Shown: in pieces, positions 35,942-53,860 of the stretch
Layout of the letters: the number at the start of each line of letters is the position of its first letter
Numbering within the stretch: the first letter of the stretch is position 1
Assembly (NCBI RefSeq): GCF_020382885.2
Contig: NC_058497.1
Coordinates: 15,864,330-15,928,329, forward strand
Direction: 5' to 3'
Length of the DNA stretch: 64,000 nt
Origin: Scatophagus argus
Lineage: Eukaryota; Chordata; Actinopteri; Scatophagidae
Translations under genes and position numbers: made by a program
Notes under the pieces: model-generated
What the model was told of the DNA's origin: nothing
The model's database searches: none
What the model saw: only the letters and a program-made list of their open reading frames with translations

Positions 35942-36570
35942 CAGTGGTGGAAAGTAAATAAGTAACTACTTTTGAGGTACTTTAATCAAGTCTCCAGTCT
36001 TTCAGCTCTTACTATTACTTCACTACTTCAGTTACAGTTAGTTACATTTCAGATTGTGATTGTGCATAAAAAATATGATATGAAAATACACTATCTCAGC
36101 TATAGCAGCAGTACAGCAGTAAAATGTGACTTACAGTACAAATGAACGCATCAGTGATAATAAAATGTCAGATTAGATCCTTTACTTAAGTAAAAGCTCC
36201 CATATTCAACATGTTATGAAAGCAAAAGTATAGTAATGGCAACAAAGTGTAATCAAAGTATTAAAAGTTCCCATATTACCACCTGTTATTTTTATATTAC
36301 CGGTAACTTTTTACAGATGAATTAATATTTATGTGGTAAATTAACATTAATGATTGAGGCCCATTTTCATATACTGTTAGGTAGTTTAATCTTAAATAGT
36401 TTCATATATTTCACATGTGCAATTATAAACTGAACGGTGGATACTGACAGGTTTCATGTAGTGGATTTAAAAGTATATCTTTCTGTGCAGGAATACCAAA
36501 AAAATATATTGTTATTATTGACTGTGTACTGTTTTTGAACAAATGTACTTTGTGTGTTCTCCACCCCTTC
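35942..36570. mobile_element. hAT-like MITE
   Basis: It starts cagtggtggaaagtaaataagtaac and contains gatcctttacttaagtaaaagctc. Both are typical of a very common teleost non-autonomous element rich in ACTTAAGTA-type motifs. The right edge, ctttgtgtgttctccacccct, is a poor inverted match to the left end. No coding capacity. Class assignment is from memory and the borders are approximate. Confidence 0.5.
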
Positions 36571-37259
36571 AGATAGCTCTGATGAGACCTGCATATCATT
36601 TAAGACAAATCTCTGTAAGTCTCACTGCCTTGCGAGAATTATTTTATTGCACAACACAGCAGGAGCTTCACCAGTGAGCCTTCCCAGCCTGCTACTGCAC
36701 AGCCACAGAGGGATAATCACACCTGCATGTGCCTGTGATACTGAACTTCTTATTGTCCTGCTGAGTTTGCTCCTGTTTCCTAATTCATTTATCTACTTAA
36801 CCACACAATTAGCTTGAGGACACGTCCAATCACATCTACCTGCTCCAGATAAAACCTCACCCCATTGGCTCTGCCAGTGAGAAGGCGAGTGCAACTCGTT
36901 TGCATTTAGAGTGTGAGGGTGAGAGTTCAGGACCCTCGCTGACCTGGATTACCACAGGCTCCTGTTGCAATCTCATGAGCCACTAAATATAGCCTGTGCC
37001 TGGGATACTTTCTCCAGCGAAGGGCTAGGGTGACTTGCCCTAACCCAATCTGAGACTGTCTGGGATTAGTGTTCCGTTCTGGTGCAGGGATGCCAGCAGG
37101 GAAAGGACAAAGTGCAATATGACGAGTGCCATTTGTGAATGCGCGAATAATATCAGTCAGATTTCTTATTTTAGTCACTGGCTTCAAACCAACAGAAGCG
37201 ACAAGAGGTTAAAACAGAGATTTGTGTTAAACATGACAAATGAAATGCGGGTGAAGTAA

Positions 37260-38956
37260 AGCTCAGTCAGTTTATTGGTTTATGGAAAATATATCACATC
37301 TATACATTTTTGAGATACCATCAGAAGTTAACAGTCCATTTACCATTTACTTCCCTACATCTGAATCAAAGCCAGCCAGTTAAAACACCTCAAGCAGAGC
37401 AATATTTATGCTTCATGATTTGAGGTAAGATACCTCAGCTAACCTGCTTCTTAAATGTGGCCAACAGTTCAAAATCCGAAACCAATCTCACATCTGAAGC
37501 TGAATTCTTTGCTACAAACTCGTTTCATCCCTGTATGAAAGTCCCATTCTAATAGCCCAAATGAAACACCCCAACACAAGTAGTGTCTGTGAATATACGC
37601 TATATGTATTTCTGTTGAGTAAAACAGCAAGCAGATTGAAGTTTGAATCACCAGACTACAAATCAGAAGATCGGACAACAACAAGAACGAGAAATGAGTG
37701 TAACATGAGTTGTAGCAGCAGCAACAGTGACATTTGGTTTCTTTTTTTCTTCTTTTTAATATCCACATGGTTTATACCAAAGTGCAAATATGGTTAACTG
37801 CATGTATCTTTATATGATATTATATTAAGTAGATTTATTATATTCTAATGACCTATGAGTCTTGCAAGAAGGTTGAGGCGTTTTTCGATTATTATGGCAC
37901 ATTTAAAAACCGAAGAGAAAACATGTCACAGGTCATTTACTACAACAATAGGCAATGCAAACTTTACGACACACTAATATATATTGATATATTTGGTGAC
38001 CAAAGTTTGTCATCAATACATTAATATTTGAGAACACATTTATAAAGCATTACATCAATATTGTATCATCAGGATTATCTGTTTGCAGAACAAATGTATC
38101 AACTGCAGTCCTTTAAGTGTGTTTTTACAATAATCATCCTGAAGCAATACAACATACTACTGTCTCCAACCAGTGCTGCAGGCAATGCGGAGCCCACAAC
38201 TCAAAACAAGACAATGTACCATCCCCAGGAAGGGGGGAAAAAAAACCCATCAGCACGTTTCAGTCTCTCGCTCTTGTCCGAACTCTTCAAGGTAAAAGAA
38301 CGCTCGGCTCCGACAGAGCGCCAAAGAACACCCTACATCGCGACTATTTGCTCTTGCAATAATCAATAGTGACACAAATTTTACAGATATATAGCTAAAT
38401 AGTAATGTATATACCTCCAGTGTGTACACAATCTGACCACTACCTCTGATGGTGTCAGAGCCTCCTTGTTGTGACAAGAGACCACCACAGAAAGGGTGCA
38501 TGCAAGAAGAGTACTCAATTCAGTATTTAGAGAATCACCACTGGTGCAAGAGAGTCAATGTTCTTGTTTGAGTATTGGAAATAATTAAATAGCCAGCTTC
38601 TCTATACGAACTGTGGCATGGGTTCCTATCCCTCTGCCTTTTCAGTGTTGCTCTTTCCTCTAAATTAATCAGGAGCTGGGTGACTCAGCATAATCTTGGT
38701 CTGTAGTATGGGGCTTCGGCCCACTTAAAGCTTGGTCCATTAACTTCTCTAGGGATTATTCTGTTGTGGCTTGCTAAACAGATACCTTAGAAGTAGTTGG
38801 ATATACTGAAGCGCAAATTTCAAAATTTAACAGATAAATGATTTTGGGGGGAAGTTGGTTTATCGTTTTATAATTGTTGTTTTTGGTTTTTTTTGGTTCT
38901 TAAAGACAGTTATCTTAGGAGGACAAGCAACGTCGAGATAAATTTCAGTACTCTCT
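37260..38956 (-). other. calm: Probable calmodulin 3' UTR
   Basis: No ORF of interest lies between the calmodulin stop and the minus-strand AATAAA at 37269-37274 (ccaataaactgactgagc on that strand). Vertebrate CALM transcripts often have long 3' UTRs, so the whole stretch may be transcribed. The end point is inference; an earlier signal could be used. Confidence 0.35.
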
Positions 38957-44536
<5,580 letters not shown>

Positions 44537-44968
44537 TGTCCCGTAGACTTTTCAGGCTCCGTCAAGATGATAAAACGACCACCGTCGGGTTTTGTATTCA
44601 GCGGATTTGGGAGGCAATTACTCCAATGAAGTACGGTAACGATATTAAAGTTTATTCGTATGTGATTCAGAAAACCTGCTCAGACTGTGCTCCGATGCTG
44701 CACCACGGTGCCTGCGTGCTCTGCCTCGCACTGTATCCCTCCTCCACCTTGGGCCCTCCCACTCAAAGCGTTGCCAAATACTGAACCCTGCACATATGAA
44801 TGTGTTTTAAATGTTGTATATATATTCCTCATTCATCACTGAATGCCACTCTAGTTGACACATAATAAAAAGCAATACCACAGTCCTCGCTGTTCTATAT
44901 AAACAAAGCGCGCAAAGATACCACCCAAATCCGATCTGGAGAAGATTAACAATGTGTAATATACTCTA

Positions 44969-45438
44969 CATGGACAAAAGTATTGGGGCAGTTATCATTA
45001 CACCAACATGGACTTCAATAACATCGTATTCTGAATACATAGTTTCAGAATACATAGACAGTTTTGCAGCTATAGCAGCTTCCACTCTTCTGAGAAGGCT
45101 TTCCACAAGAGTTTCTGAGGGAATTTTTGCCCATTCATGCAGCAGAGCATTTGTGAGGTCAGACACTGATGGCTTGCAATCTCCATTCCAGTTCACCCCA
45201 AAGGTGTTTGATAGGGTTGAGGTCAACTCATCCCACCATGTCTTTAAGGACCTTGCTTTATGCACTGGGCCGCAGTGATGCTGGAATAGAAAAGGGCCTT
45301 CCCCTCACTGTTGCCACAAAGTTGGAAGCATAGCATTGTCCAAAATGTCTTGGTATGCTTAAGCATTAAGATTAAGAGCCCATCCCAACCCCTGAAAAAC
45401 AGTCATAAAGAGGTGTGTCTGGATACTTTTGTCTATTT
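44969..45438 (-). mobile_element. Short Tc1-like transposon remnant, copy 3 of 4
   Basis: The left end acatggacaaaagtattggggca and right end ggatacttttgtctattt are inverted relatives of the other copies. On the minus strand the interior reads MHKARSLKTWWDELTSTLSN, then NALLHEWAKIPSETLVESL and a degraded tail, that is, Tc1-like transposase C-terminal sequence. It sits about 430 bp beyond calmodulin exon 1, on the promoter side. Confidence 0.78.
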
Positions 45439-45479
45439 ATTTAGCCCTTCTGTCATTTTTTTAAAAAAAAAATACTCCC

Positions 45480-45596
45480 ACATGTAATTTTTTGAAGCTG
45501 TGCCCTATCAAACCACGCTAGTTGTGACAGTTTTGCAAATTTTCTTCACTCTTGATTTACCCATTTTCCCCCAATAAAGTATTTCTGATTCTGATT
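45480..45596 (+). mobile_element. LINE 3' tail fragment
   Basis: The terminus cccaataaagtatttctgattctgattgtgattc (45571-45604) is the AATAAAG plus GATTCT repeat ending shared by fish CR1/L2/Rex1-type LINEs. No reverse-transcriptase frame precedes it, because the neighbouring DNA is the Tc1-like copy. Left border not defined. Confidence 0.5.
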
Positions 45597-46989
45597 GTGA
45601 TTCTCCATGTTAATGTGTATAGAAGCAGAGCTCTCCCAGCATGATTGCTGAGGAGGGCCTCTGCTCGTGAAGATATCTGTCATTTTACAGCATTTGGAAG
45701 AATCTTCCTCCAAAGATTTTCTCCTATAATTGTGCTTCCCCTGAGCTGGGGCCCAATTTGCCCAACTACTATACATTTGGCCTCAACTTGCAGTTATCGT
45801 ATCACTAACCCCCTTATTTTTATTATTATTATTGTTATTATTATTTGGTACTTATCACCACAGTCATATGCATTTTTAAATGATGAAGTCACGACTGGTT
45901 GTTTCGGAACAGATATTTTTTACAGGTGCTACATTCAAACTCTGTTGCTTTGTTGAAAAAAAAAATAACAAAAAAAATAACAATATTGGATTACTATGAT
46001 TATTATTAAAATTATTAGTAGCAGCAGTGGTAGTAGAGGTAGTACTTGTGTTAGTAATATATTATTACTGGACCAGCAGCAGTTTTCTATACACCACACA
46101 AACATTGCCTTCATAACAAATGGATGATGAACAAAGGCATATATGTATGGGAGGCAAGAAGGCTTGATTGTAGGTTTGATTTTATTGCTTTGTACAGTGT
46201 TACATTTTTTCATACTGTACTGCAGTGATTTGCTTCCTTATGTGAGCAATAACGCACTCCAACAGAGGGAGACATTGCTCTAGTATTCCCTTCCTACAGT
46301 GGCACAAGTTTTGCATCGGATATGAGACAGTACGAGAAAATATTCAGTAATTTGTGGCCTATAATAAACACAGATAACTAGACTCATTTATGCCCACTTA
46401 TGATAGACCACAAGTAATATTCAGCATTTTGTTTATTTCCAGTCTTAGTGCAAACTGCAGATAAAATGGATATCAAAGGAAGTGATCACATCAGTGAGCA
46501 CTAAGGATAAACAAATGTTTGAATGGAAATTCCAAGGTCATTTTAATGGCATAGTGTTGTTTTAGAAAGGTGCATACTGATGGTGGTCATCCCACCCATC
46601 CCATGAAGGAATATCATAATGAGAATCTCATGTGGGTTTCACAGCAATCATCAGTTTAAGATGTTTGTTTTCCTTAAAATATCTGATGGATGAAGTCACC
46701 ATGAGCCTGATGCAGTTTTAAATTTAGTCTGCTTATCTCACAAGAGCTGCTTGATTGAATGAAACTTATAGCTCTTGATGCGGGGTGTTTGTAGAAAATA
46801 AACATAACACACTCCTGGGACAGACTTCAAATATTTAACTGACAGGGATTCGTATCAAAGTCAGGGGCACCTGAACATTTACATGGCGTACGTCGCATCA
46901 TGTGCCAACAGCTTCTTGACAACGTGTTTGGCTGGGTTGAGCGGAAACTAAGTCTACATACCCATGAGGTTGAAGCAGATGTACTTGCA

Positions 46990-47580
46990 GAGTATCAGTT
47001 CATCTGGGGCAGAAAACTCCTCCTTCCTTCCTTGCGCATCGGAGGGACAGCGGTGGAAGTGGTCTCCAGCTTCAGCTACCTGGGCGTCCACATAACGGAT
47101 GACCTCACCTGAAGCAGCAACACTTCCTGCCTGATCAGGAAGGCAAACCAGCGCCTCTAATTTCTCAGGAGCCTGAGGCATGCCGGAGTGGGGAGCTCAA
47201 TCCTGATATCATTCTACAGATGTGTGGTGGAGAGCATCACCGCGTGGCACAGCAGCTGCTCTGCGGCAGTGAAGAAGGCTCCACAGAGGGTGGTGAAAGC
47301 TGCACAGAAGCCTCTCCATCACCACAGACATTTACACCTCCAGACGCAGGAAAAGGGCCTCCTGCATCATGAAGGAGCTCAGCCACGCCTTACACCAACT
47401 GTTTGCCCCTCTCCCCTCAGGTACCAGGCTGCGGAGCATTAAGTGCAGGCCTACCAGACTGAGGAACAGCCTCTTCCCATAAGCTGTGAGAATGCTGAAC
47501 TGTGGAGGACCCCTTTAGCCCCTGCTGCTACCCCATACAACCCCCCCCCCCCTTATCTAGTTCTTCTTCGTCAATGTTTC
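46990..47580 (+). pseudogene. LINE (CR1/L2/Rex1-type) reverse-transcriptase C-terminal remnant
   Basis: Plus-strand translation gives SSFSYLGVHITDDLT, a TGA where the family has Trp, then SSNTSCLIRKANQRL, FLRSLRHAGVGSSILISFYR, CVVESITAWHSSCSAAVKKA and PQRVVKAAQKPL. Further on, after a frame change, come TRLRNSLFP and AVRMLN. This is the region after the catalytic core of non-LTR retrotransposon ORF2 and its C-terminus. Several stops and frameshifts show it is dead. A poly-C run at about 47540-47552 follows in the 3' UTR. The clade is assigned from memory. Confidence 0.72.
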
Positions 47581-50260
47581 CATTGCAGAGTGTTTTCACA
47601 TGAGCTTCTTCACAAAGGCATTTGCCGATAGCACTGGGAACAAAGAAATGCCACGCGATGCTGTGACCACAGCTGCCAACACCTTGTGTCTGCAGTCTAT
47701 GCAAAGCAAAAGTAGAAAGTAAAAGTAAGTAAGTCCATCCCATATGAGAAACACTTGAAGTTGGAGATCATCTAGTAGAGATAACATCAGGACTCGAGTC
47801 TGACTTGAGCTCTAATTCTAAGGACTTGTGATTTGACTCAGACTTGAGCACTGTGGACTTGGACTTGTTTTTTGCTTTCTTCTCAACAGATTTATTTCTC
47901 TATTTTCTGGACCATAATGTATGATTTTGTTGGCGTGGCTTCTGAGAACTACTATTTGGCCATTGGTCAAAGGATCAGGCTTGAATCGAGGAGCACAACT
48001 CAGAGTCCAGCACAATTCAGTAAAAGTTATGAACAATTTAATGTCAAATGGCAAGCAGGCAATAATAAATTGCTTGCATTGTGACACAGAATGACATAGT
48101 TCCCCTTGTGAAGTACCGGAGGTTGTGGTTTACGTCCTTCCCTTGTTTTGGTTTGATAAATTAATGACCGGATTGGGTTCAGTTTAGTAAGAACTGACCC
48201 AGGAGATGGAAATCTATTGATGTTAGTGACCTTTACCTGTTGTCCACATATGACAAAAAAAATCTGGGCTGTTAAAGTAATTTACACGTTGTTTTGTTTT
48301 TGTTTCATTTTGTGAGGACGGCATTCTTGTTACAAAGCGTTAGAGTTACTTAGCTTTCACACATCCAATAATTTACTCCTGCTTCCTCTTCAAAATTGAA
48401 AATAGAATAGAACAATGTTATACTTACTAATGTGTCATTTCCTTTCCTGTCTGGGCATTACATGCCGCACATCCTCTCTAATCTTCCTGTCATTTCCCAT
48501 GCTCTCTCCTCTTTCTAATTTAAGAGGGGAATAGTTTAAAATATAGCACCCCCAAGAGAAAAGACTTTATTTTTCAAGATGTTCATGAGGTCAGTTTGGT
48601 GTCACAGTATGTGTTAGCAGTGATCTGTATCGTCTGTGACCAGGGCCTGGATGCATTTACACACTGTGATGTATGTACTGTATGCCCTCAATAAGTCAGC
48701 AGTAAATGTTAGAAATCCATCAGGTGTTTAGCCTAGCACCATAGTACTATAGATGTCATACTATGGCTGATTGGTGGGTCACTTTTGTCCAGGCTGACAT
48801 ATCTCAGCAAATATTTAATGAATTAAACGATTTACCATTAAATTTCAAAATTAACAGTAGCGTCACTGGTGAACCCATAACTAACCCATAATGTAGAACC
48901 ACCACTGGGTCAAAATTTTGATTGATCCTATTATTTGGTTTATCACCAAATAGTGCCTAAACTTCCATCAGCCTCAGCTACACTTTGCATTACACGTTAA
49001 ATGTCATGGTGTGATGCTGACATAAGCATTTTGCTTAAAACGCAAACAAGTGTGCTTAAATACAGCTTGCTTTAGACTTGTCTTAATTTCCACAGACTTT
49101 ACCATTCAGTGCTTTGTTGTCGTGTAAGTCCAACAAAACAAAAGTGTGATGAATATCTTACATATGTACACAGAGTTTTATACAAGTGCTACAGTAGCAA
49201 GTAACTAATTAAATAAATACAATTTTAGGTCACTTGTGATAATAAGTCATACTCAGTTACATTTAAAGTGGTAGATTATTTCCTGCATGCTAAGATGACT
49301 CTTGCTATATTATATTGAGTTCAAGCATATCCCACGACTGAAACAAGAACATGCAGAGAAAAAGAAGGACAATGAGGGAATACATGCATGGGATATAAAA
49401 AGATTTATTGTATTTATTGTTGTATGTTCAACCTTAGGAAACGAAAAAGGTCATCAGGAAATCTATTTCAATGTCATAAATCCCTTCACACTATTAGTTA
49501 GCACATACGGAAGTTGTTGTAAAAAGGAAATTGGTCTGGATTCAGTGTTTCCTCAGTTTCCACAGTGACACTGTGCGTAAAGATAGCGGATATAACTGGA
49601 AGGCCATAAACTGATTCTCAGAGATGAGGCTGGTTTTGTTTTTATCTTGGAGACATGTTTGTCCTCTATAGGGTCTGGCGTCATATTGATTTGGATGGAT
49701 TGTACTCGAGTTTCAAACATCTCTCCCTTTGTGGGCCACTGTCCAGTAATATTTCTTCATATGTCCTGTCTACTACTCATATGTTTCTTCAGTATTCTCT
49801 CTAAGCCAGGAAAACGGTACTAATCACAAAATGAAAGTCTATTCTCTTTTATGATCGCTGTTTTTGTTTTCATCGATCATGTAGCGGTTCCTAGCAGTAA
49901 TCCCAGGTCGCCCCTTGACTCACCAGTTTTGGAAACTGCAGTTCCCACAAGTTATCATTGAACTGTGGGGAGTGACATTCCTGTTAGCTCTATTCTGAAA
50001 AGAAAATTTCATAATATGTTTAAAATGGGTGAAAATTATCCAAGTTTACAGTTAATTGGCCTTTTTTCTGTATTTGGAAATGTGACTTTCAAACATGGTC
50101 AGAAAAACATGCATTCATGCCGAAACACCAGCCAGTGAAGCAGTATTTCATCATGTTCAAGGCAAGTCTTGTCTAGTAGAACTTAATGTTCCACTTTCAT
50201 TCATCGCTTCATGAATAGATAAGGGTAAGCAATAAACACAAGTTGTGTGGGCCATCAACT

Positions 50261-50581
50261 TTATTTTATTTTGACTACGGTACTTTTTTTTTCACGTAGT
50301 CCATAATGGCATGTAAAGTATTTGCACCCATCCCTAATGACTGCTAATATGTTTCTAAGAATGTCTGGAATTTTGTCTTTTTGAAACACACCCTTTTCAT
50401 TGCACACATCCCAGTCTACAACATAAAAATGTGCTCCATGAGGAATGTCTGGCTCACAGGAATGGAAGAAAATGTGACATGAAGTGCCAGGAAAAAATAA
50501 ACAACCGAACAAAAAAGATAAGGTCATCGAGACATACCACGTGATGTTTTGATAATCCTCTCCTTCCTGCCTTTTGATCAT
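50261..50581 (-). other. Unrecognised ORF ending at an AATAAA, possible exon
   Basis: An open frame of 106 codons on the minus strand includes LFFPGTSCHIFFHSCEPDIP, HGAHFYVVDWDVCNEKGVF and ILAVIRDGCKYFTCHYGLRE. Its stop (VVKIK-TAA) overlaps AATAAA, the layout of a compact last exon or a retro-copied gene end. I do not recognise a family. Codon and residue make-up (many Cys, His and Phe) is not decisive, and no flanking exons with matching phase were found. Confidence 0.2.
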
Positions 50582-51724
50582 TCAGACTTACTGTAAGTAA
50601 TCTTTCACTCCCACACAAGTAATGCATATCATCTGTTCATGTCCAAAAAGTAGGAAAGGAAATAAATAATTAAATCTTTTATTGAGTGCATACGAGGCGG
50701 CAAACACTGACGAGACAGACATTATGTGACTGTTCCAAGATACTCTTGAACTGATGATTGTTATACCACTTGATAAAACCACAATGACTGGCTAGACTCA
50801 TTGTTATGTTGCAGACTAACAGTAACTGAACAGTCTACAAATGTAGATGTTTTCCTGTGCTTAGATTGGAAAGTAAGTCATAGGGCAGTAGTCTATGCTA
50901 ACACCACCACCAGAGAAGACACTTCAGCCAGTCATTAACTGCAAAGGATTTATGACTAAACATTAGCATTCTTAACATTCATTTGGTGGCTTCATTTATT
51001 ATCATTAATATTATTATTATGTTCATGTCTCCAATTACTTTTGGAACCCTGACATTTGGGGTGTATGTTTCAAATGGTTGTAATTCCTGCGTGCTTCACC
51101 TAATAGTACCATTAATACCTTCAAATTAAAGGTGAAAGCCTGAAACTAAAGCACTTGTTTTGTTTCAAATCTATTGTGTAGTAACAGAATAACTGTCCAA
51201 ATATATATGGCGCTTACTGTGTGGGCCAAATAAGTTGCAATTTCAGATTGGAGCCATTTGAAGATATGCTCAGTCTATCAGAATGTGGAGGCTTGCTGCC
51301 AGGACACAGTGAGAGACAAGTCTCTTGAGCTTGGTCAGAGCTGTGAGACATGGGCATGTGCAAATGTTCAGCTGTTACACATTTTAATTCAACCTTGGAT
51401 GCAGCTAATGCTGGAACAACTGAGTCATGTCTTTATCCCGTGAGAAAAATCGTGTTCAAAAATCAAAAGAGGAAAACTCCTCCTCAGTTACCAAGGACAT
51501 GAGAGAAGCCGAGCTCCTGACGTGGCTTCTAAAAGTTATTTCAACTGATCCTTTTACACTGTGTTGTTGTGGATCTTGCTGTAAAGGCAATTCAGATTTG
51601 GAGCAATATTTACTCCCCTCAGCTGAACAGTGCATCCGTTCACATTTCAAAGACCACAACAACAGCCTGAATACTCCCCAGATCCCAGCCTGACCAGATC
51701 CACTCTCCCACCATGCGGGGCCTC

Positions 51725-51760
51725 CACACACACACACACACACACATGCACACACACACA
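51725..51760. repeat. (CA)n microsatellite
   Basis: About 18 CA units with one TG interruption (cacatgcaca). Confidence 0.9.
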
Positions 51761-51929
51761 TTCACTCGCAATGTAGTTGGCTCATTATATTTAAACAAAT
51801 AGTTTCTTTGTAGTAAACTGCTTACACCATGTTACTGTAGCTTTAGCTTATAGGCCCAGCTCACTATGATCACATCATATGATCCACCATCATCACTGGA
51901 GGGTCAAAAGCAGGCAAGGACAGCAAGTG

Positions 51930-52110
51930 AGAATCAAGAGTCTTTATTGTCATTATGCAAGCATAACCAAATTTTGTGCAGATTCTTGGCTTAAAAGCAC
52001 ACTTATAAATAGCAACAGAAATATAAAAAATGCACACTTAAGAAAGATATAAAAATGTAAAATACAAGTAAGGTAAATAAAGTGCACTTTGTGCCAGTCT
52101 ATGGTATGCT
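51930..52110 (-). mobile_element. LINE 3' tail fragment, reverse orientation
   Basis: gagaatcaagagtctttattgtcattatgcaag reads on the minus strand as a terminus with GACAATAAAGACTCTTGATTCTC, a fish LINE-type AATAAAG ending. It is followed outward by AT-rich 3' UTR-like sequence. No coding remnant. Assignment rests on the terminus only. Confidence 0.45.
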
Positions 52111-53860
52111 GTGTGTGTGTATGTAGCCTGACTTAATTTGTTTGTTTAAAAAGTTTGTTGCATGCACTTATTTTTTCAGATTTTCTGTAAATTCTGTTAT
52201 AATTTGCAGTACCGGTACATGTGGATTGAAGCCTGGCTAACTTTAGCTTGAATGTCCCCCCAGTGACAACAGCCCACAATGTTTAGACCACACCCAAACC
52301 AAAAAAACCAAGTAAAATAAGAACAGGTTTCATTATAAATGTTTTATTTATTTTAACTTTATTCAAAATATATGTCATCATGTCATATATTAAATATGAA
52401 ATATAAAATTGGACATCAGCATGTGGTCTCATGATGAATGGAGCTTTTCCTAGCTTACATTCCTTTCATTCACATACACCATAAACAAAGTTAACATCAG
52501 AATGTATAGCACAGGAATTGCAAAACAGCTTAAATTTTTTCTATTGTGTATTACAGTGCAGAAATCACACTCACATGGAAAATGTGCACTGCAAACTGAC
52601 TGCAAATAATGCAAACAGAAATTAGAATTATGTTAACTGGAGTATTGAGTCCTTTTTCTGAGCATATTTGTGTCCAAAATATTTTTGAACAGATTACTAG
52701 CTCAACTGCTGGCTTTATCAATCACGAGATGATAAATCTTGTTATTTACACATACAAGTACGTGAGAGGATGTGTGCAAACAATTTCAATTTACTATGAA
52801 ATTTAATGCAAAAATAAAAAAAATACAAATTATCTGATAGCTTAGTTTAGCTTATGTGGAAATCAAACTATGTATTACAGTCTTGCATTCTACCAACTGC
52901 CATGGCAGCAAAGGAGTTGGCTTCTTTCAGTGCTGTATGAGCTTATTACTGCTTTTTGTAGGTATTTGATTAGCTGGGAATGAGACTCAGCATGTTGCCA
53001 TGTTTCCCCTGAGTTGCTCACTTTCCCTTTAAGTTAGTGTAGAAGCTAGAAGTTGAAAATGGCAGCTAACCTCCATCAATATGTCTTCTGATAAGTTCAA
53101 AGTCTTCTTAGCTAGCTGGCAAGCCTCTGCTAACAGTTTATTTAATTTGTCAAGAGCTGGAGGGACTGTGAACCCAGCAGCTTCACTATGATATGAATGC
53201 TGCATGCCATGTCAGACTATCAAGGGGTACCCATATTTTTTCTTGCATTTGGTATTCTTATTTATATTACACTTTAAATAAAAAAAATATAAAGTTTGAT
53301 ATGGGGATAAATGATCATGATGGAATGTTTTAATTTAATAATGTTAATGTTATATCTCACATCTTGCCTTTCAATCTGAATTCAACTATTCAGGTGTACT
53401 TCAACAGGACACCATTGCTGGTGATTTCATCATATGTATGGCTTGTCCTGAGTCTGCCACCCTCATCTACAGGAATAATCAGGTTTAATCGGCTAAACCA
53501 CGGTCAGTCGTGTCAACACATCCCAAATTGTGCTGTTGTTCTTCACAATGAGATAACATGCTGCTACAACTTCAAATTATACAGTAAATGCAAGACCTTA
53601 ACTCATTTTTGCCCCAGTGCCAGTCCCAGTTTGCAGTTAATCAGCGAATAACTGCAAACTAGCTGCATGTTAAACCACAGGGTGTGCAGGCTTTGGAGGT
53701 TTCAAAAGGCACCTTTGAGAGAAATGAGCAAGTGACAGAGAGAACTGTAACAAGTAATGTGACTAATAACTATTGTTGATGGGTTATTACTGTTTCAGTG
53801 ATTAATAATGAGTGACTGACAACGCTTTTCAAGGAAAACTACCCAGCACAGACCAACAGA

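Larger units (their letters stand above)
26050..37260. other. Intergenic region between ptger2 and calmodulin
   Basis: No coding exon can be supported in this 11-kb stretch. It contains a 16-base T run near 27207-27222, (TG)n and (GT)n microsatellites, a LINE 3' tail at 28890-29139, a Tc1-like copy at 35374-35830 and a hAT-like MITE at 35942-36570. The 27.5-28.3 kb part is somewhat GC- and CpG-richer but shows no exon structure I recognise. Confidence 0.5.
44740..53860. other. Intergenic region between calmodulin and the galaxin-like gene
   Basis: It holds a Tc1-like copy (44969-45438), a LINE 3' tail (45480-45596), a LINE reverse-transcriptase remnant (46990-47580), an unexplained ORF (50261-50581) and a reverse LINE tail (51930-52110). 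Between these I see only AT-rich sequence and chance ORFs. Confidence 0.5.

Noticed and set aside
47872..48087. Overlapping ORFs on both strands near 48 kb
   Set aside because: Neither frame has recognised domains or splice sites; treated as chance.
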